Source: Clostridia bacterium
GTDB lineage: Bacteria > Bacillota > Clostridia > Christensenellales > Borkfalkiaceae
DNA length: 54,735 bases
Reading direction: 5' to 3'
NCBI GenBank assembly: GCA_017397305.1
Contig: JAFQJB010000022.1
Location: 1-54,735 of the forward strand
Positions within the stretch are counted from its first letter, which is position 1. Each line of letters starts with the position of its first letter. A program made the translations under genes and the position numbers. Shown piece by piece: positions 7,594 through 17,243 of this stretch. The notes below the pieces were generated by a model. The model did no database searches and was not told the origin of the DNA. It saw only the letters and a list, made by a program, of their open reading frames with translations.

Positions 7594-10500
7594 ATGATTA
7601 ATTTGATAACGGCTGATTCTTATTTTGAACTATTTCCAGCCCTAACAAACTTAATAAAAAAGTCGCCTAAGGATATTGGGGAGAAGAACGTTATCTTTTG
7701 TGAAGCCAAAGTTTCGCTTATGATAGAGAGGTTTTTGTGCGAACAACTTGGCGGGACGTTTAACACCGAAGTGTATTCGTTCGGCAAATACTTGCACAAA
7801 CACAAAAAGTTAGACAAAGTGCTCTCGGCAGAAGGTTCTGCAATGGCGGTAAAAAAGATACTTTCTAAAGTTGGCTTAAAATGTTTTAAGGCTAGTTACC
7901 GCACACTTGCGCCTTCCCTTTATAACCTTATAATATTGCTTAAAAGCGCAAAGATTTCGCCCGAAGTTTTGGCGGATAATAGTGCGCTCAGTAACGGCGT
8001 GTTAAAAAATAAACTCGAAGATATTTATTCTATATATAACCAATACGAACGTTTTATTAAGGACAACGATTTTGTCGACCAAAGCTCACTTTTAGACTTT
8101 TTACCAGACGTTATTGATAGTAGTGAAGAGATAAAAGAGGCGAACGTGTACCTTGTTGGTTACAGCGGTTTTACTGCCCAAGCCCGCTCTATTATAGAAA
8201 GGCTAATGCTTAGGGCTAAATCGGTGACTGCAATTTTAACCGAGGGAGGAAATATTCAAGTTTTCGTTAATGAAACGGCAAACTTCATTCGCCAAACGGC
8301 ACTAAAACTTAATCTACCGCTAGCCGAACAAAAAATCGATAGCGATTATACCGATGAAGGCAAACTTTTTGTGGACGGGCTTTTTTCTCCACTATCGCTT
8401 CGTAATGCTAAAAAACTTGATAGTCAAAAGGTCAGTCTATTTAGTGCGCTAAACGGCTTTAACGAAGCAGAACGCGTGGCTGAAGTGATTAAGAGTGCGG
8501 TGCTAAGCGGGGAATGTAGATACCGCGATATTTCGGTTGCCGTGCCCGACGTGGATGGTTATAAAGAGTATATAAGGTCGGCATTTAACCTTTTGGAAAT
8601 CCCATACTATCTCGACGAAAGAAAACCCGCCGATACCCACCCGTTGATATCGCTTATTTTATCGTACGTCGAGGTTTTAAGAAAGAACTTCCAAAGAAAC
8701 GCACTTGTTAAGTTTATTAAGAACCCGCTATTTATTGCAGATAAAAACTTTGGCGATGCGTTTGAAAATTATCTTGTAAAATATAATATAAATTACGGCA
8801 GAATAAAAACGCCCTTTACCTTTGAGGTGGACGGCGGATATACTCTAGAGCAGTTTAACGCGGTTAGAGAGCAAATTCTTACCGTGTTTGAAAGGTTTGA
8901 CGTTTATAGGTTGTTATCCCTTTTAGACGTCAAAGATAAAATTGCAGGCGAGACCGAGGTGTTAAAGCAGAAGGGATTAATAGAAGAATCGGCTGTTAAC
9001 GAGCAAATCTATGATTTCACTGTGGGTGTGCTCGACCAAATGCGTTCGATTTTATCGGGTGTGGATATGACGCTTAACGAGTTTAAGCAAGTGTTCACAA
9101 GCGGTGTTTCGGCAATGAAAGTATCCATTATTCCTCAATATAACGACGCGGTTTTCGTTGGCGGGTTTAAGGAAACTGCACTTGCAAAAGCAAAAAAATT
9201 GTTCGTTATGGGGCTTACCGCAAGCGTCCCGCAAATCAAACAAGACGTCGCTATACTTTCCGACGGCGATATAGACGAGTTGGAAAAGGTAAAGGTTTTA
9301 ATAGAACCAAAAATCAAGGTGGTAAATCACCGCGCCAAAGAAAACCTTGCAATGTGCCTTTCGGCTTTTTCCGAGCACTTGTATTTAAGCTATCCCATTT
9401 TAGAGGCGGATGGAAAGAAGAACGTCAAGAGCGAAGTTTTAACCTTTGTGGATAAGCACCTTACAACAGGTGACTTTCCCTCAGCAAATAAATATTTAAC
9501 CAAAAAACAGGGACTTAAAACTTTTGCTAAGGAGTCAAGCCAGTTCGCTCAGTGCCTTTTAGACGACTTTACCTTGGCGTCCAACTTCTTTAAGGCGGTA
9601 GGGGAAGAAGAACTTAACCGCTTTTTAGACTATTCTAACAAAGAGATGAAAATAAGGCTTGACCGAAGAGGGCAACTTATCGGCAGTGAAATTTCACCAA
9701 CTACGATAGAGGACTATTATAAGTGTCCGTATCGTGCCTTTTTGTCACGCACTTTAAGGATAAAACTACGCGACGAGGGGCGTGTAGACGTGCTTTCGGT
9801 GGGAAACCTTATGCACGAAATTTTAAGTCAGTTTATCGTAAAAATGGACGATAAAACACCTACAAGTCAAACATTTGCTCAAATCAAAGAGCAAGTTCTG
9901 TTGCGTGACGAATATAAGAAATTCTTAGAAGACGACTGCACTTTTGCAACCATTGAACGCGTGCTCGTTGAGTGCGAAGGGTATTGCAATAAAATGGCGG
10001 AAACCCTAAAGGACACCTCACTTAATAAAACCAAAACCGAAGTGGCTTTTGGCAGTTCTAAAAACTGTGAATATCCCGCGATTAGCCTTGATAACGGAAG
10101 GGTAACAATTAAGGGAAAGATTGACCGCGTGGACGAGGGGGATAAGTATTTTAGGATAATAGATTATAAAACGGGGACAACGGACGGCACGGCAAAAGGT
10201 CTTTTTGCGGGTGTTAAACTTCAACTATACCTCTACGCATTGGCGGTAGCGGGAAAATACGACGGAAACAAAAAACCCGCGGGGCTATATTATTTGCCCG
10301 TTTCAAACGCATATCAAAAGGACGGAGAGGAAGAGTCTCCGTTAGCCGTTGGTAAAACGCTTAATGAAAAAGAAGCCTTGCTCGCACAAGATAAAAACTT
10401 CTTTGATAATTTGTCAAGCCAATTTATTCCCGCTAAAATAGACGATAAGGGTAATATCAAAAACGCCGTTGAACAAATTACACTCGATAGCTGTTTAGAG

Positions 10501-10689
10501 TATGCTCTAAACATCTCCAACCTCGCGGTAGAAAGGCTTAAAGAGGGTGTGATTGTAAAATCCCCGCTTGACGATGCATGTTCGTATTGTCCGTATAAGG
10601 CTATTTGCGGGGACGAGGACGTTCACGTTAGAACGCTCGGCTCGGTAGATAATGAAACAATAGAAAAATCCCAAAGGAGAGGTGAGTAG
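7594..10689 (+). CDS. addB: AddB subunit of the AddAB helicase-nuclease
   Basis: This 1031-residue protein is the inactivated-helicase plus nuclease subunit of AddAB, which resects DNA double-strand ends to a Chi site for RecA loading. The N-terminal part has the AddB helicase-like layout. The C-terminal part is a PD-(D/E)xK nuclease with the IDYK motif (D857, K859). It is enclosed by an iron-sulfur cluster built from C711 (YYKCPYRAF) and C996, C999 and C1005 (CSYCPYKAIC). No clear Walker A is seen at the N-terminus, as in several clostridial AddB proteins. It is cotranscribed with addA one base downstream. No SD precedes the ATG; the promoter position predicts a leaderless message. Confidence 0.92.
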   Translation: MINLITADSYFELFPALTNLIKKSPKDIGEKNVIFCEAKVSLMIERFLCEQLGGTFNTEVYSFGKYLHKHKKLDKVLSAEGSAMAVKKILSKVGLKCFKASYRTLAPSLYNLIILLKSAKISPEVLADNSALSNGVLKNKLEDIYSIYNQYERFIKDNDFVDQSSLLDFLPDVIDSSEEIKEANVYLVGYSGFTAQARSIIERLMLRAKSVTAILTEGGNIQVFVNETANFIRQTALKLNLPLAEQKIDSDYTDEGKLFVDGLFSPLSLRNAKKLDSQKVSLFSALNGFNEAERVAEVIKSAVLSGECRYRDISVAVPDVDGYKEYIRSAFNLLEIPYYLDERKPADTHPLISLILSYVEVLRKNFQRNALVKFIKNPLFIADKNFGDAFENYLVKYNINYGRIKTPFTFEVDGGYTLEQFNAVREQILTVFERFDVYRLLSLLDVKDKIAGETEVLKQKGLIEESAVNEQIYDFTVGVLDQMRSILSGVDMTLNEFKQVFTSGVSAMKVSIIPQYNDAVFVGGFKETALAKAKKLFVMGLTASVPQIKQDVAILSDGDIDELEKVKVLIEPKIKVVNHRAKENLAMCLSAFSEHLYLSYPILEADGKKNVKSEVLTFVDKHLTTGDFPSANKYLTKKQGLKTFAKESSQFAQCLLDDFTLASNFFKAVGEEELNRFLDYSNKEMKIRLDRRGQLIGSEISPTTIEDYYKCPYRAFLSRTLRIKLRDEGRVDVLSVGNLMHEILSQFIVKMDDKTPTSQTFAQIKEQVLLRDEYKKFLEDDCTFATIERVLVECEGYCNKMAETLKDTSLNKTKTEVAFGSSKNCEYPAISLDNGRVTIKGKIDRVDEGDKYFRIIDYKTGTTDGTAKGLFAGVKLQLYLYALAVAGKYDGNKKPAGLYYLPVSNAYQKDGEEESPLAVGKTLNEKEALLAQDKNFFDNLSSQFIPAKIDDKGNIKNAVEQITLDSCLEYALNISNLAVERLKEGVIVKSPLDDACSYCPYKAICGDEDVHVRTLGSVDNETIEKSQRRGE

Positions 10690-10690
10690 T

Positions 10691-13600
10691 ATGCCAAAAT
10701 TGACTTTAGAACAACAGCGCATTGTAAATCACCAAGCGGGCGACATTTTGGTTACCGCCTCTGCGGGAAGTGGAAAGACACACACCATGATAGAGCGCGT
10801 TATAAAGCTTGTTACCGAAGGTAAAGCCGACGTTAAAGAGATTTTGGCGGTTACTTTTACCGAAATGGCTGCGCTTGAAATGAAGGAAAAACTTAAAAAA
10901 GCCCTAAACGACGCTATCGTTGCAACGGGGGATAAAAAACTTTTAGAGCAAATAGCAGACGTTCACACCGCCGATATTTGCACCTTGCACGCATTTTGCG
11001 CAAAGTTAATAAGGAATTACTTTTTTAAGGTGGGTTTAAGCCCCGACTATGGAATTTCAGACCAAGCACAAGCCGATATTATTAGAAGCGAGTGTATAGA
11101 CGCAACTTTTAAGCAGTTTTACGAAAAAAAAGAAAAATGGTTTTTAACGATGGTGGATAGGTACGCACAAAAACGTACCGACACGGGACTTAAAGAAATC
11201 GTGCTTTCCGCATACGATTTTTGTATGTCCGAAGCCGACCCCGAAACCATTTTACAAAAGCACAAAGAAAACTATACCAAACAGGGTTACGAGCGCATAA
11301 AAGAGAGTTATAAAGACTTTCTTGATAGGGAAATGCGCGCTATTAGGGCGGACGTTTATACGGCAAAAAAGGTGTTTGATAGGGACGGACTTACAAAATC
11401 TTCTAAACTATGTGAAGTTCTTTTCGAGTATACCGACGCAATTATAGACGACAGCGGTTTTGGTGCACTGTTAAAATATAAAGAAATAACCACAAGGTTT
11501 GATTTTGATAAAAAACTGACCGAAGAACAGCTTGAGTATAAGCAAATGGTTACTGACTGCAGGGATAGATATAAAAAGGTTGTAAAGCAATATTTATCGG
11601 CGGTAGAGAAGTATTTTGGCGAGGAAGACGACCTTGAGTCTTGCATGCAAGACACCGAAAATTTGGTAAATCTTATCCGTGCGTTCGGCAAAAATTATGA
11701 GACGGCAAAGCGCGAAGAAAACCTGCTTGACTTTAGTGACCTAGAACACTTTGCACTTAAAATTTTGGAAGACGAGGAAATTACTAGCGACGTTAAGAGC
11801 AAGTATAAATACGTTTTTGTGGACGAATATCAGGACACTAACGGTGTTCAAGATAAAATCATTTCTACGGTAAGCAACAATAATTTGCTTATGGTGGGCG
11901 ACGCAAAGCAAAGCATATACGGATTTAGAGGGTGTAGACCCGAACTATTCACAAACAAGTCCTCTCAAATGGAAAGAAGCGGTCAAACGGTTGTAAGGCT
12001 TAACGACAACTTCCGTTCGGCAAGGGCAGTTGTGAATATGGTAAACCGCATCTTCGATTTTTGTATGGTTGAAGAATTCTTTGGTGAAGAATATAGTCAA
12101 ACTTCCCAGTTGCGTTTTGGCGGGCTTTTCCCCGAACAAGCGGAGGGGAGGGCAAAGTTTTCCTTCTTAAAGCGCGACGGAGCAAAGAAAAAACAAGAAG
12201 AGCCAAGGGTTTACGATTTAATTGAAGACTTAGGTGGAACTTTTGACGAGGATATTTCTTCCACTGCCTCATTAATAACCAAAATTATAAACGAAGAATT
12301 GCAAAACACCTATTACGGCGTAAAGAGCGATAGCTTTAAGCCCGTGCAGTATAAGGATATAACCATACTAGCAAGGACGAAAAAGTCGGCTTACGTGCAA
12401 AACTTGGTGCGAGGCTTAAAAAGGCACGGGATACCTGTGTCGAGCGAAGTTACTGAAAGCGTTTGTGATTATCCCGAGATAGATATGCTCGTAAACGCAC
12501 TTAAACTTGTCGATTGCTTTGTTCTCGACGTGCCGTTAGCCACCACTCTGCGTGGGCCTATCGGAGGGTTTACCGACGAAGAACTTTTGGATATCGTCAC
12601 CTTCTTTGATGAGAGCGGTGGGGACAAGAGGTCGGGGTTTGCGGTTGCGTTCGACTATTACTTAGTTAATGCTAAAACCACCCTTCAATCACGGCTTAGT
12701 GAATTTAAGAAATACATAGAAGAACTAAGGTATTTAAGCGATTACGTCGGGGCACAAGGCGTGCTTAAAAAGTTGGTTTTGGATAAGGACTTGGAAGCGT
12801 GCTTTTTATCTTGGTCCAACGGAAAGGCGCGCGCAAAACGGCTCAGCAGATTTTTACTTGCAAGTTGTGACGGCGGAAGAATTCTTTCGGTAAAAGAGTT
12901 TTTGTCTAAAGTAGAGCAAAGCCCCGATGCGTTTGGTTTTGCTGACTGCGAGCAAGAAAACGACGTTAAGGTTATGACCATACATGCGTCTAAGGGGTTA
13001 GAGTTCCCTGTCGTTATCGTTTGCGGTATGGAAAAAGGACTAAACAGCAGGAGCGGTACCGCCCCCGTGCTTTTCAATAGGAAATACGGGTTTGCCGTTA
13101 AAAGTTTTGACGACGCAAAGAGGAGTTCAAAAGAAACTCTGCTTCGCGGGTTGGTGCAAAAACTTATGGAAGAAGAACGCGTAAGGGAGGAAATGAGACT
13201 GCTTTACGTGGCAACGACGCGTGCGACGTATTCTCTTCACCTAACTTATTGCGGAAGAAAGGAAAATAGAAGACGCAGATTTGTCGGTGCTGAAAAGTTT
13301 ATGGACTATATCCCAAAAGACTTAGAACTAGACTTGGTTGAAGAGCAAGATTTAAGTTTTACCGACCTATCCCGCGGGACGAGAAAGGTTATTATAGCAG
13401 ATACCGACCAATCTAAAGTTGAAGAGATGAGAAATAGGTTTGGCTACGTATATCCGTTTGAGGTGGATACCACTTTACCGCTAAAAACAACGGTTACAAA
13501 GGCAAACCAAAAAAATATGGACGAAGACCAAGCAAAATCGGTCGTTCTATTTAATCAAGAGGGAATGGACACCGAAAAGGGTGTTACCGCCCACAAAATC

Positions 13601-14053
13601 TTAGAGCTTTACGATTTTTGTTCGGGCGAGGGGTTATTTACCCAAGTACAAACAATGATTGAGGCGGGCGAACTTACCGCTGAAAAGGTCGCGGACGTTG
13701 ACCTAAATAGAATCAAGAGTGCAATCGATTCTCCCGCGTTTAAGGGGCTTGAAAAAAGCCAGTTGTTTAGGGAGCAAAGCTTTATGGTTAAACTTCCCGC
13801 AAACATGGTTTTAGACGTCGACACAAGCGAATCGGTGCTTTTGCAAGGTATTATCGACCTTCTTGTGCTAGATAGTGACGGTGCGAGAATTTTAGACTAT
13901 AAATACAGCAAAAAAAGTGCCGAAAGCCTTGTTGCAACGTATAAAAAGCAGTTAGATTTATATGCTTATGCCGTAGAGAAGGTGCTAGGGGTTAAGGTGA
14001 ATGAAAAAACCATTGTAAACGTCTACACTGGGCAAACGGTTAAAATTCCCTAA
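10691..14053 (+). CDS. addA: AddA helicase-nuclease subunit
   Basis: This is a 1120-residue UvrD/PcrA-type 3'-5' helicase with a C-terminal nuclease domain, partner of AddB in double-strand-break repair. The motifs are clear: Walker A ASAGSGKT (23-30), motif Ia with TFTEMAALEM, Walker B/DExx VDEYQDT with D378 and E379, motif III MVGDAKQSIYGFRG, motif V MTIHASKGLEFPVV, and motif VI LLYVATTRA. The nuclease site is LDYKYSKK with D1069 and K1071. A GTG nine bases upstream is in frame, but the ATG at 10691 is chosen because GGAGAGG (10676-10682) lies at the right distance. It starts one base after the addB stop, so translational coupling is likely. Confidence 0.96.
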   Translation: MPKLTLEQQRIVNHQAGDILVTASAGSGKTHTMIERVIKLVTEGKADVKEILAVTFTEMAALEMKEKLKKALNDAIVATGDKKLLEQIADVHTADICTLHAFCAKLIRNYFFKVGLSPDYGISDQAQADIIRSECIDATFKQFYEKKEKWFLTMVDRYAQKRTDTGLKEIVLSAYDFCMSEADPETILQKHKENYTKQGYERIKESYKDFLDREMRAIRADVYTAKKVFDRDGLTKSSKLCEVLFEYTDAIIDDSGFGALLKYKEITTRFDFDKKLTEEQLEYKQMVTDCRDRYKKVVKQYLSAVEKYFGEEDDLESCMQDTENLVNLIRAFGKNYETAKREENLLDFSDLEHFALKILEDEEITSDVKSKYKYVFVDEYQDTNGVQDKIISTVSNNNLLMVGDAKQSIYGFRGCRPELFTNKSSQMERSGQTVVRLNDNFRSARAVVNMVNRIFDFCMVEEFFGEEYSQTSQLRFGGLFPEQAEGRAKFSFLKRDGAKKKQEEPRVYDLIEDLGGTFDEDISSTASLITKIINEELQNTYYGVKSDSFKPVQYKDITILARTKKSAYVQNLVRGLKRHGIPVSSEVTESVCDYPEIDMLVNALKLVDCFVLDVPLATTLRGPIGGFTDEELLDIVTFFDESGGDKRSGFAVAFDYYLVNAKTTLQSRLSEFKKYIEELRYLSDYVGAQGVLKKLVLDKDLEACFLSWSNGKARAKRLSRFLLASCDGGRILSVKEFLSKVEQSPDAFGFADCEQENDVKVMTIHASKGLEFPVVIVCGMEKGLNSRSGTAPVLFNRKYGFAVKSFDDAKRSSKETLLRGLVQKLMEEERVREEMRLLYVATTRATYSLHLTYCGRKENRRRRFVGAEKFMDYIPKDLELDLVEEQDLSFTDLSRGTRKVIIADTDQSKVEEMRNRFGYVYPFEVDTTLPLKTTVTKANQKNMDEDQAKSVVLFNQEGMDTEKGVTAHKILELYDFCSGEGLFTQVQTMIEAGELTAEKVADVDLNRIKSAIDSPAFKGLEKSQLFREQSFMVKLPANMVLDVDTSESVLLQGIIDLLVLDSDGARILDYKYSKKSAESLVATYKKQLDLYAYAVEKVLGVKVNEKTIVNVYTGQTVKIP

Positions 14054-14126
14054 TAAAAGGCTAAAAACGGCAAAAAAGGGTTAAAACCGACAAAGAAAAA
14101 CAAGTTAAAATGGCAAAGAGGTGCTT

Positions 14127-14783
14127 ATGAACCAAACCATTTTGACTTGGACAAACAAAATTTTAATCAAATTTGGATGTGACCGAGTGCTTTTAATTTT
14201 TGCGCTCGGTCAATTGCTTGCCTTCTCTATCGTGCTGGTGTTATCACTTTGCGTTTACGATTTTTCCATAAAAAAACGCACGTGGTTTTTTGGGGTGATA
14301 GGGTTAATCAATTGTTTTTGCTATGCAACCTTTTCTATTGTTCAAGCGGGGCAAACGTATTTTATTATAAACTTTGGGCTGTCGCTTTTACTAATAGCAC
14401 CCATTTTATCCGTGCGGGAAAGAAAGCGAGTGATAGGCGAAAAAGAACTTGAACTTGCTAGAATGTTAACAAATAAAGCAAAAGAGCGGTGTGTGGAAAA
14501 TTTTGAAGACAAGCATCCCAAACTTTTCGAACAGCCGAATATTAAGTATAGCGAGCAAAAACCTAGCGATTTAAGTGATTGCGGGTTAGACTTTTCACAC
14601 GTTAAAAACGTGCTTAATAGAATGGAATATTTTCCCTTAAACACGGCGGAAAAAAAGCAAGTGAGTGACCTCAACGCACTTATTTATTCGGCGGAAAACG
14701 GAGTAAAAGACGATAGAATAAACGAAAAAATAAACGACGGACTGGGCGCACTATTAAAAATCATGTCCAAACACGGCGCTTAA
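14127..14783 (+). CDS. Hypothetical membrane protein with a cytoplasmic C-terminal domain
   Basis: This 218-residue protein has three predicted transmembrane segments (roughly residues 20-43, 52-73 and 77-96), followed by a charged, helical tail of about 120 residues with no recognised motif. GAGG just upstream serves the ATG at 14127; a GTG at 14121 is an alternative start. It lies 73 bases after addA in the same direction without a terminator between, so it may be read through from the addBA transcript. The transmembrane part is hydrophobic and the tail is Lys/Glu-rich. I do not recognise the family. Confidence 0.7.
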   Translation: MNQTILTWTNKILIKFGCDRVLLIFALGQLLAFSIVLVLSLCVYDFSIKKRTWFFGVIGLINCFCYATFSIVQAGQTYFIINFGLSLLLIAPILSVRERKRVIGEKELELARMLTNKAKERCVENFEDKHPKLFEQPNIKYSEQKPSDLSDCGLDFSHVKNVLNRMEYFPLNTAEKKQVSDLNALIYSAENGVKDDRINEKINDGLGALLKIMSKHGA

Positions 14784-14802
14784 AAGATAACAAAAAAAAG
14801 AC

Positions 14803-14830
14803 AAAACCGCTTGAAAAAGGCGGTTTTTTA
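14803..14830 (+). terminator. Terminator after the 14127-14783 gene
   Basis: AAAACCGC (14803-14810) pairs with GCGGTTTT (14820-14827), followed by T's. It ends the likely addB-addA-membrane protein transcript. Confidence 0.75.
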
Positions 14831-14838
14831 ATTTTTTG

Positions 14839-14867
14839 TTGACAATATACAGTTATTGATATATAAT
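14839..14867 (+). promoter_or_regulatory. Consensus sigma-A promoter of the InlB-repeat lipoprotein gene
   Basis: TTGACA (14839-14844), a 17-base spacer and TATAAT (14862-14867) are a perfect match to the vegetative consensus. Confidence 0.85.
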
Positions 14868-14926
14868 ATAACTTGGCTATTAATGTAACGAGATTAGTTT
14901 GAAATTTCTTTGTTAGGGGATAAATA

Positions 14927-16405
14927 GTGAAAAAAAGGATTTTCGGCATAGCACTTGCCCTTTTAGTTGCAATATCTACACTGCTGTCTGTTGTCGGCTG
15001 TGGTGGGAAAAATAAGTTTACCATTACCTTTGACGCGAATGGTGGGCAATGGGTTGGCGGTGGTGCTATAGAGCAAACTGTTTCCAGCGTGGACAACTTA
15101 GAGATGCCTATTTTTGAAAAGGAAGGGCATATCTTTGTCGGCTGGGATAGAGTTATTTCGGAAATAAAAGAAGATGCAACCGTAAAGGCTGTTTGGAAGC
15201 CGGTTATGTTCACGGTCACTTTTATAGTTAGTGGCGGTGAATACGTAAGCGGTGACCTCATTCAGTCGGTTGTTAGGGGCAACGATTTGGTTGCACCCGT
15301 TTATAAAAAAGAAGGATACGTGCTTATTTGGGATAAAAAGTTATCCGAAGTAAAGGAAACTTGCACGATAACTGGCAGTTGGGTTCCGTCGGAGTATAAA
15401 CTTTCGTTCGTGAATAAGGACGGCTCGCCTTTTAACAATATGGAGCCGATTACCGTTGGATATGGTCAAAAAGTCCCCGATTTACCAGAAGGCTCTATTA
15501 TGGGTAAAAGAATTTTTGCCTGGAAACAAAAGGGGTCGTTGCAAGATTACGTGTATGAAGGTCAATGCTGGCAGTACACCAACGATATCGTGCTAGAACC
15601 CGTTTGTCTTGACGGCAAAATGATTAGATACGATTATAACGGCGGGGAATGGCGATTGAATCCTACGAGAGTTCCCACAAGTGGTGTGACCGTCGTTTCC
15701 AACCTTGAAAGAGAAGGTTACGTGTTTGTCGGCTGGGTGGAAACGGATAAAAACGGCAACGTGCTTGAAGGGGCAACACCCACCGAAAACTTGGAAATTT
15801 ATTCTTCACGCACTAAAGACGTGTATCTTAAAGCCGTGTGGCATAGCGAAAATTATTCTATAACCCTAACCACACCTTACGGCGTGTTTGAAAACGGCTT
15901 GAAAGAGACGACGAAAATAGTTACTTTTGGCGAGCCCATTGGTGAACTACCCGAGATTTCTGAAACCGATTCTACCTTTATCGGTTGGAAGTATAAAGAT
16001 AGCATTATTACCGAAGATACCGTTTGGGATATAAAGGACGGAAGCGTTATTTTGGTTGCCGTGTTCCAAACCACTTACGTGTTCACCCTTTCATTAGAGA
16101 GTCAGGTTACCGAGACGGTTAGAGTAACTTGCTCTTTGCCCAAGGGCACTGAACTTGTGATTAAACTTAAAGAAGGCGAACAACTGATTTTACCCTCTAA
16201 GTCGGACGTTACCGTTAATATACCCGCAAGTGCGAACGACTCTAGAGCATATATATTCACAAACTGGTTCTACTATATGAACAATGCAAGAATAATCGTT
16301 ACCAGTGGAACTATTGCAAATGCTGATAACTTCCCCAACTTTGAAGAAGTGGACGGAACGATTAGAATAGATTTGCTTCCTAGAGTTAAAAAATCATCGA
16401 CCTAA
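14927..16405 (+). CDS. InlB B-repeat (Listeria-Bacteroides repeat) lipoprotein
   Basis: This 492-residue surface lipoprotein starts at GTG (14927) with AGGGG upstream and has the lipobox VVGC with Cys25. The mature protein is a chain of about five beta-grasp B-repeats. They are marked by T-x-x-F-D-x-N-G-G at the start and G-x-x-F-V/I-G-W near the end: FDANGGQWVGGG, GHIFVGWDR, VSGGEYVSGD, YDYNGGEWRLN, GYVFVGWVE and STFIGWKYK. A C-terminal segment of about 110 residues lacks the repeat. The repeats probably act as a spacer or binding module on the cell surface. No LPXTG or transmembrane anchor is seen, so the lipid is the anchor. Confidence 0.88.
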   Translation: MKKRIFGIALALLVAISTLLSVVGCGGKNKFTITFDANGGQWVGGGAIEQTVSSVDNLEMPIFEKEGHIFVGWDRVISEIKEDATVKAVWKPVMFTVTFIVSGGEYVSGDLIQSVVRGNDLVAPVYKKEGYVLIWDKKLSEVKETCTITGSWVPSEYKLSFVNKDGSPFNNMEPITVGYGQKVPDLPEGSIMGKRIFAWKQKGSLQDYVYEGQCWQYTNDIVLEPVCLDGKMIRYDYNGGEWRLNPTRVPTSGVTVVSNLEREGYVFVGWVETDKNGNVLEGATPTENLEIYSSRTKDVYLKAVWHSENYSITLTTPYGVFENGLKETTKIVTFGEPIGELPEISETDSTFIGWKYKDSIITEDTVWDIKDGSVILVAVFQTTYVFTLSLESQVTETVRVTCSLPKGTELVIKLKEGEQLILPSKSDVTVNIPASANDSRAYIFTNWFYYMNNARIIVTSGTIANADNFPNFEEVDGTIRIDLLPRVKKSST

Positions 16406-16411
16406 AAAAAT

Positions 16412-16440
16412 AAGCCCCGAATTTTCGGGGCTTTAATTTT
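16412..16440. terminator. Shared bidirectional terminator
   Basis: AAGCCCCGA (16412-16420) and TCGGGGCTT (16425-16433) form a GC-rich stem between two convergent genes. T-rich tracts occur on both exits. Confidence 0.8.
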
Positions 16441-17146
16441 AGTCTGGTATAAAGTTTTCAAAGATAAAGTTGTCGCAATAGGGCTTAACTTTTTCTAAAG
16501 TTGTTTTATCGGTTATCGTCCACGCAATAACGGGCGCTTTGGTTTTTATTGGAAGCCCCGTGTGAGAGTAGCTTATAAAATCCGGCTCAATTTTTCTGTT
16601 CAACGGCATATGTTTTAGAACGTATCTTATAAAAAAGTTTTGTTCTTTTGAGCAACATTCGGTGCCTAGCACACCGCGAATAAATTCGGGCGCAAGATTT
16701 TTAATTTTTTTGATATAGGTTGGGTTAAAAGATTGCACTGCAAATTCACCCTTATAGTCTTTAAGGCTATTTACAACAATATCCACAAAATCTTTTTGGG
16801 GGTGGCTTTTAAGTTCTATAAGAAGGGGAACTTTTCCACACGCAATCTCTTTCACTTGTTCAAAAGTGGGTATTTTTTCTTCACTACCACTAAGGGATAG
16901 GGCGGATAATTCTTCATAAGAACATTCAAAAATTTTCTTATCCACACCGGTCATGCGCTTAAGATTATCATCGTGAAAACATACAAGTTTTTTATCAGTG
17001 GTTAAAAATAGGTCAATCTCTATTGGATAACCCAATTCCGCTGCCTTTTTATATGCGGTGATAGAATTTTCAATAATATCGCCACCCCAAAGTCCTCTGT
17101 GAGCGATTGGGCGGGATAATAGCCAGTGATTTTGATCGATTCGCAT
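16439..17146 (-). CDS. Glycerophosphodiester phosphodiesterase
   Basis: This 235-residue cytoplasmic GDPD-family enzyme hydrolyses glycerophosphodiesters to glycerol 3-phosphate and an alcohol. The signature residues are present: AHRG (H16) with E26 in IENS, the metal-binding pair EID (E43, D45), and HDD with the catalytic H58. The later strand LLIELKSH carries the third acidic ligand. It has no signal peptide, so it resembles UgpQ-type intracellular enzymes rather than exported GlpQ. CGGAG precedes the ATG. The gene is divergent from lepA across a short region that contains an 18-base palindrome. Confidence 0.92.
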   Translation of the reverse strand: MRIDQNHWLLSRPIAHRGLWGGDIIENSITAYKKAAELGYPIEIDLFLTTDKKLVCFHDDNLKRMTGVDKKIFECSYEELSALSLSGSEEKIPTFEQVKEIACGKVPLLIELKSHPQKDFVDIVVNSLKDYKGEFAVQSFNPTYIKKIKNLAPEFIRGVLGTECCSKEQNFFIRYVLKHMPLNRKIEPDFISYSHTGLPIKTKAPVIAWTITDKTTLEKVKPYCDNFIFENFIPD

Positions 17147-17168
17147 TGTAACTCCGTTTATAAAATAC

Positions 17169-17197
17169 TTGCAAAATTTTGTTCAATAGTATATACT
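17169..17197 (+). promoter_or_regulatory. Probable sigma-A promoter of lepA-hemW
   Basis: TTGCAA (17169-17174), 17 bases, then TATACT (17192-17197). The -10 box lies inside the palindrome at 17184-17201. Confidence 0.5.
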
Positions 17198-17201
17198 ATT
17201 G
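17184..17201. promoter_or_regulatory. Perfect 18-base palindrome between divergent genes
   Basis: CAATAGTAT-ATACTATTG is fully self-complementary. It covers the likely lepA -10 box and may also supply a -10 (TATACT) in the other direction. It could be an operator, or simply two mirrored -10 boxes. Confidence 0.5.
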
Positions 17202-17243
17202 ATTGAAATTTAACACAAATATTATACAGCAAAAAGGTATTAT

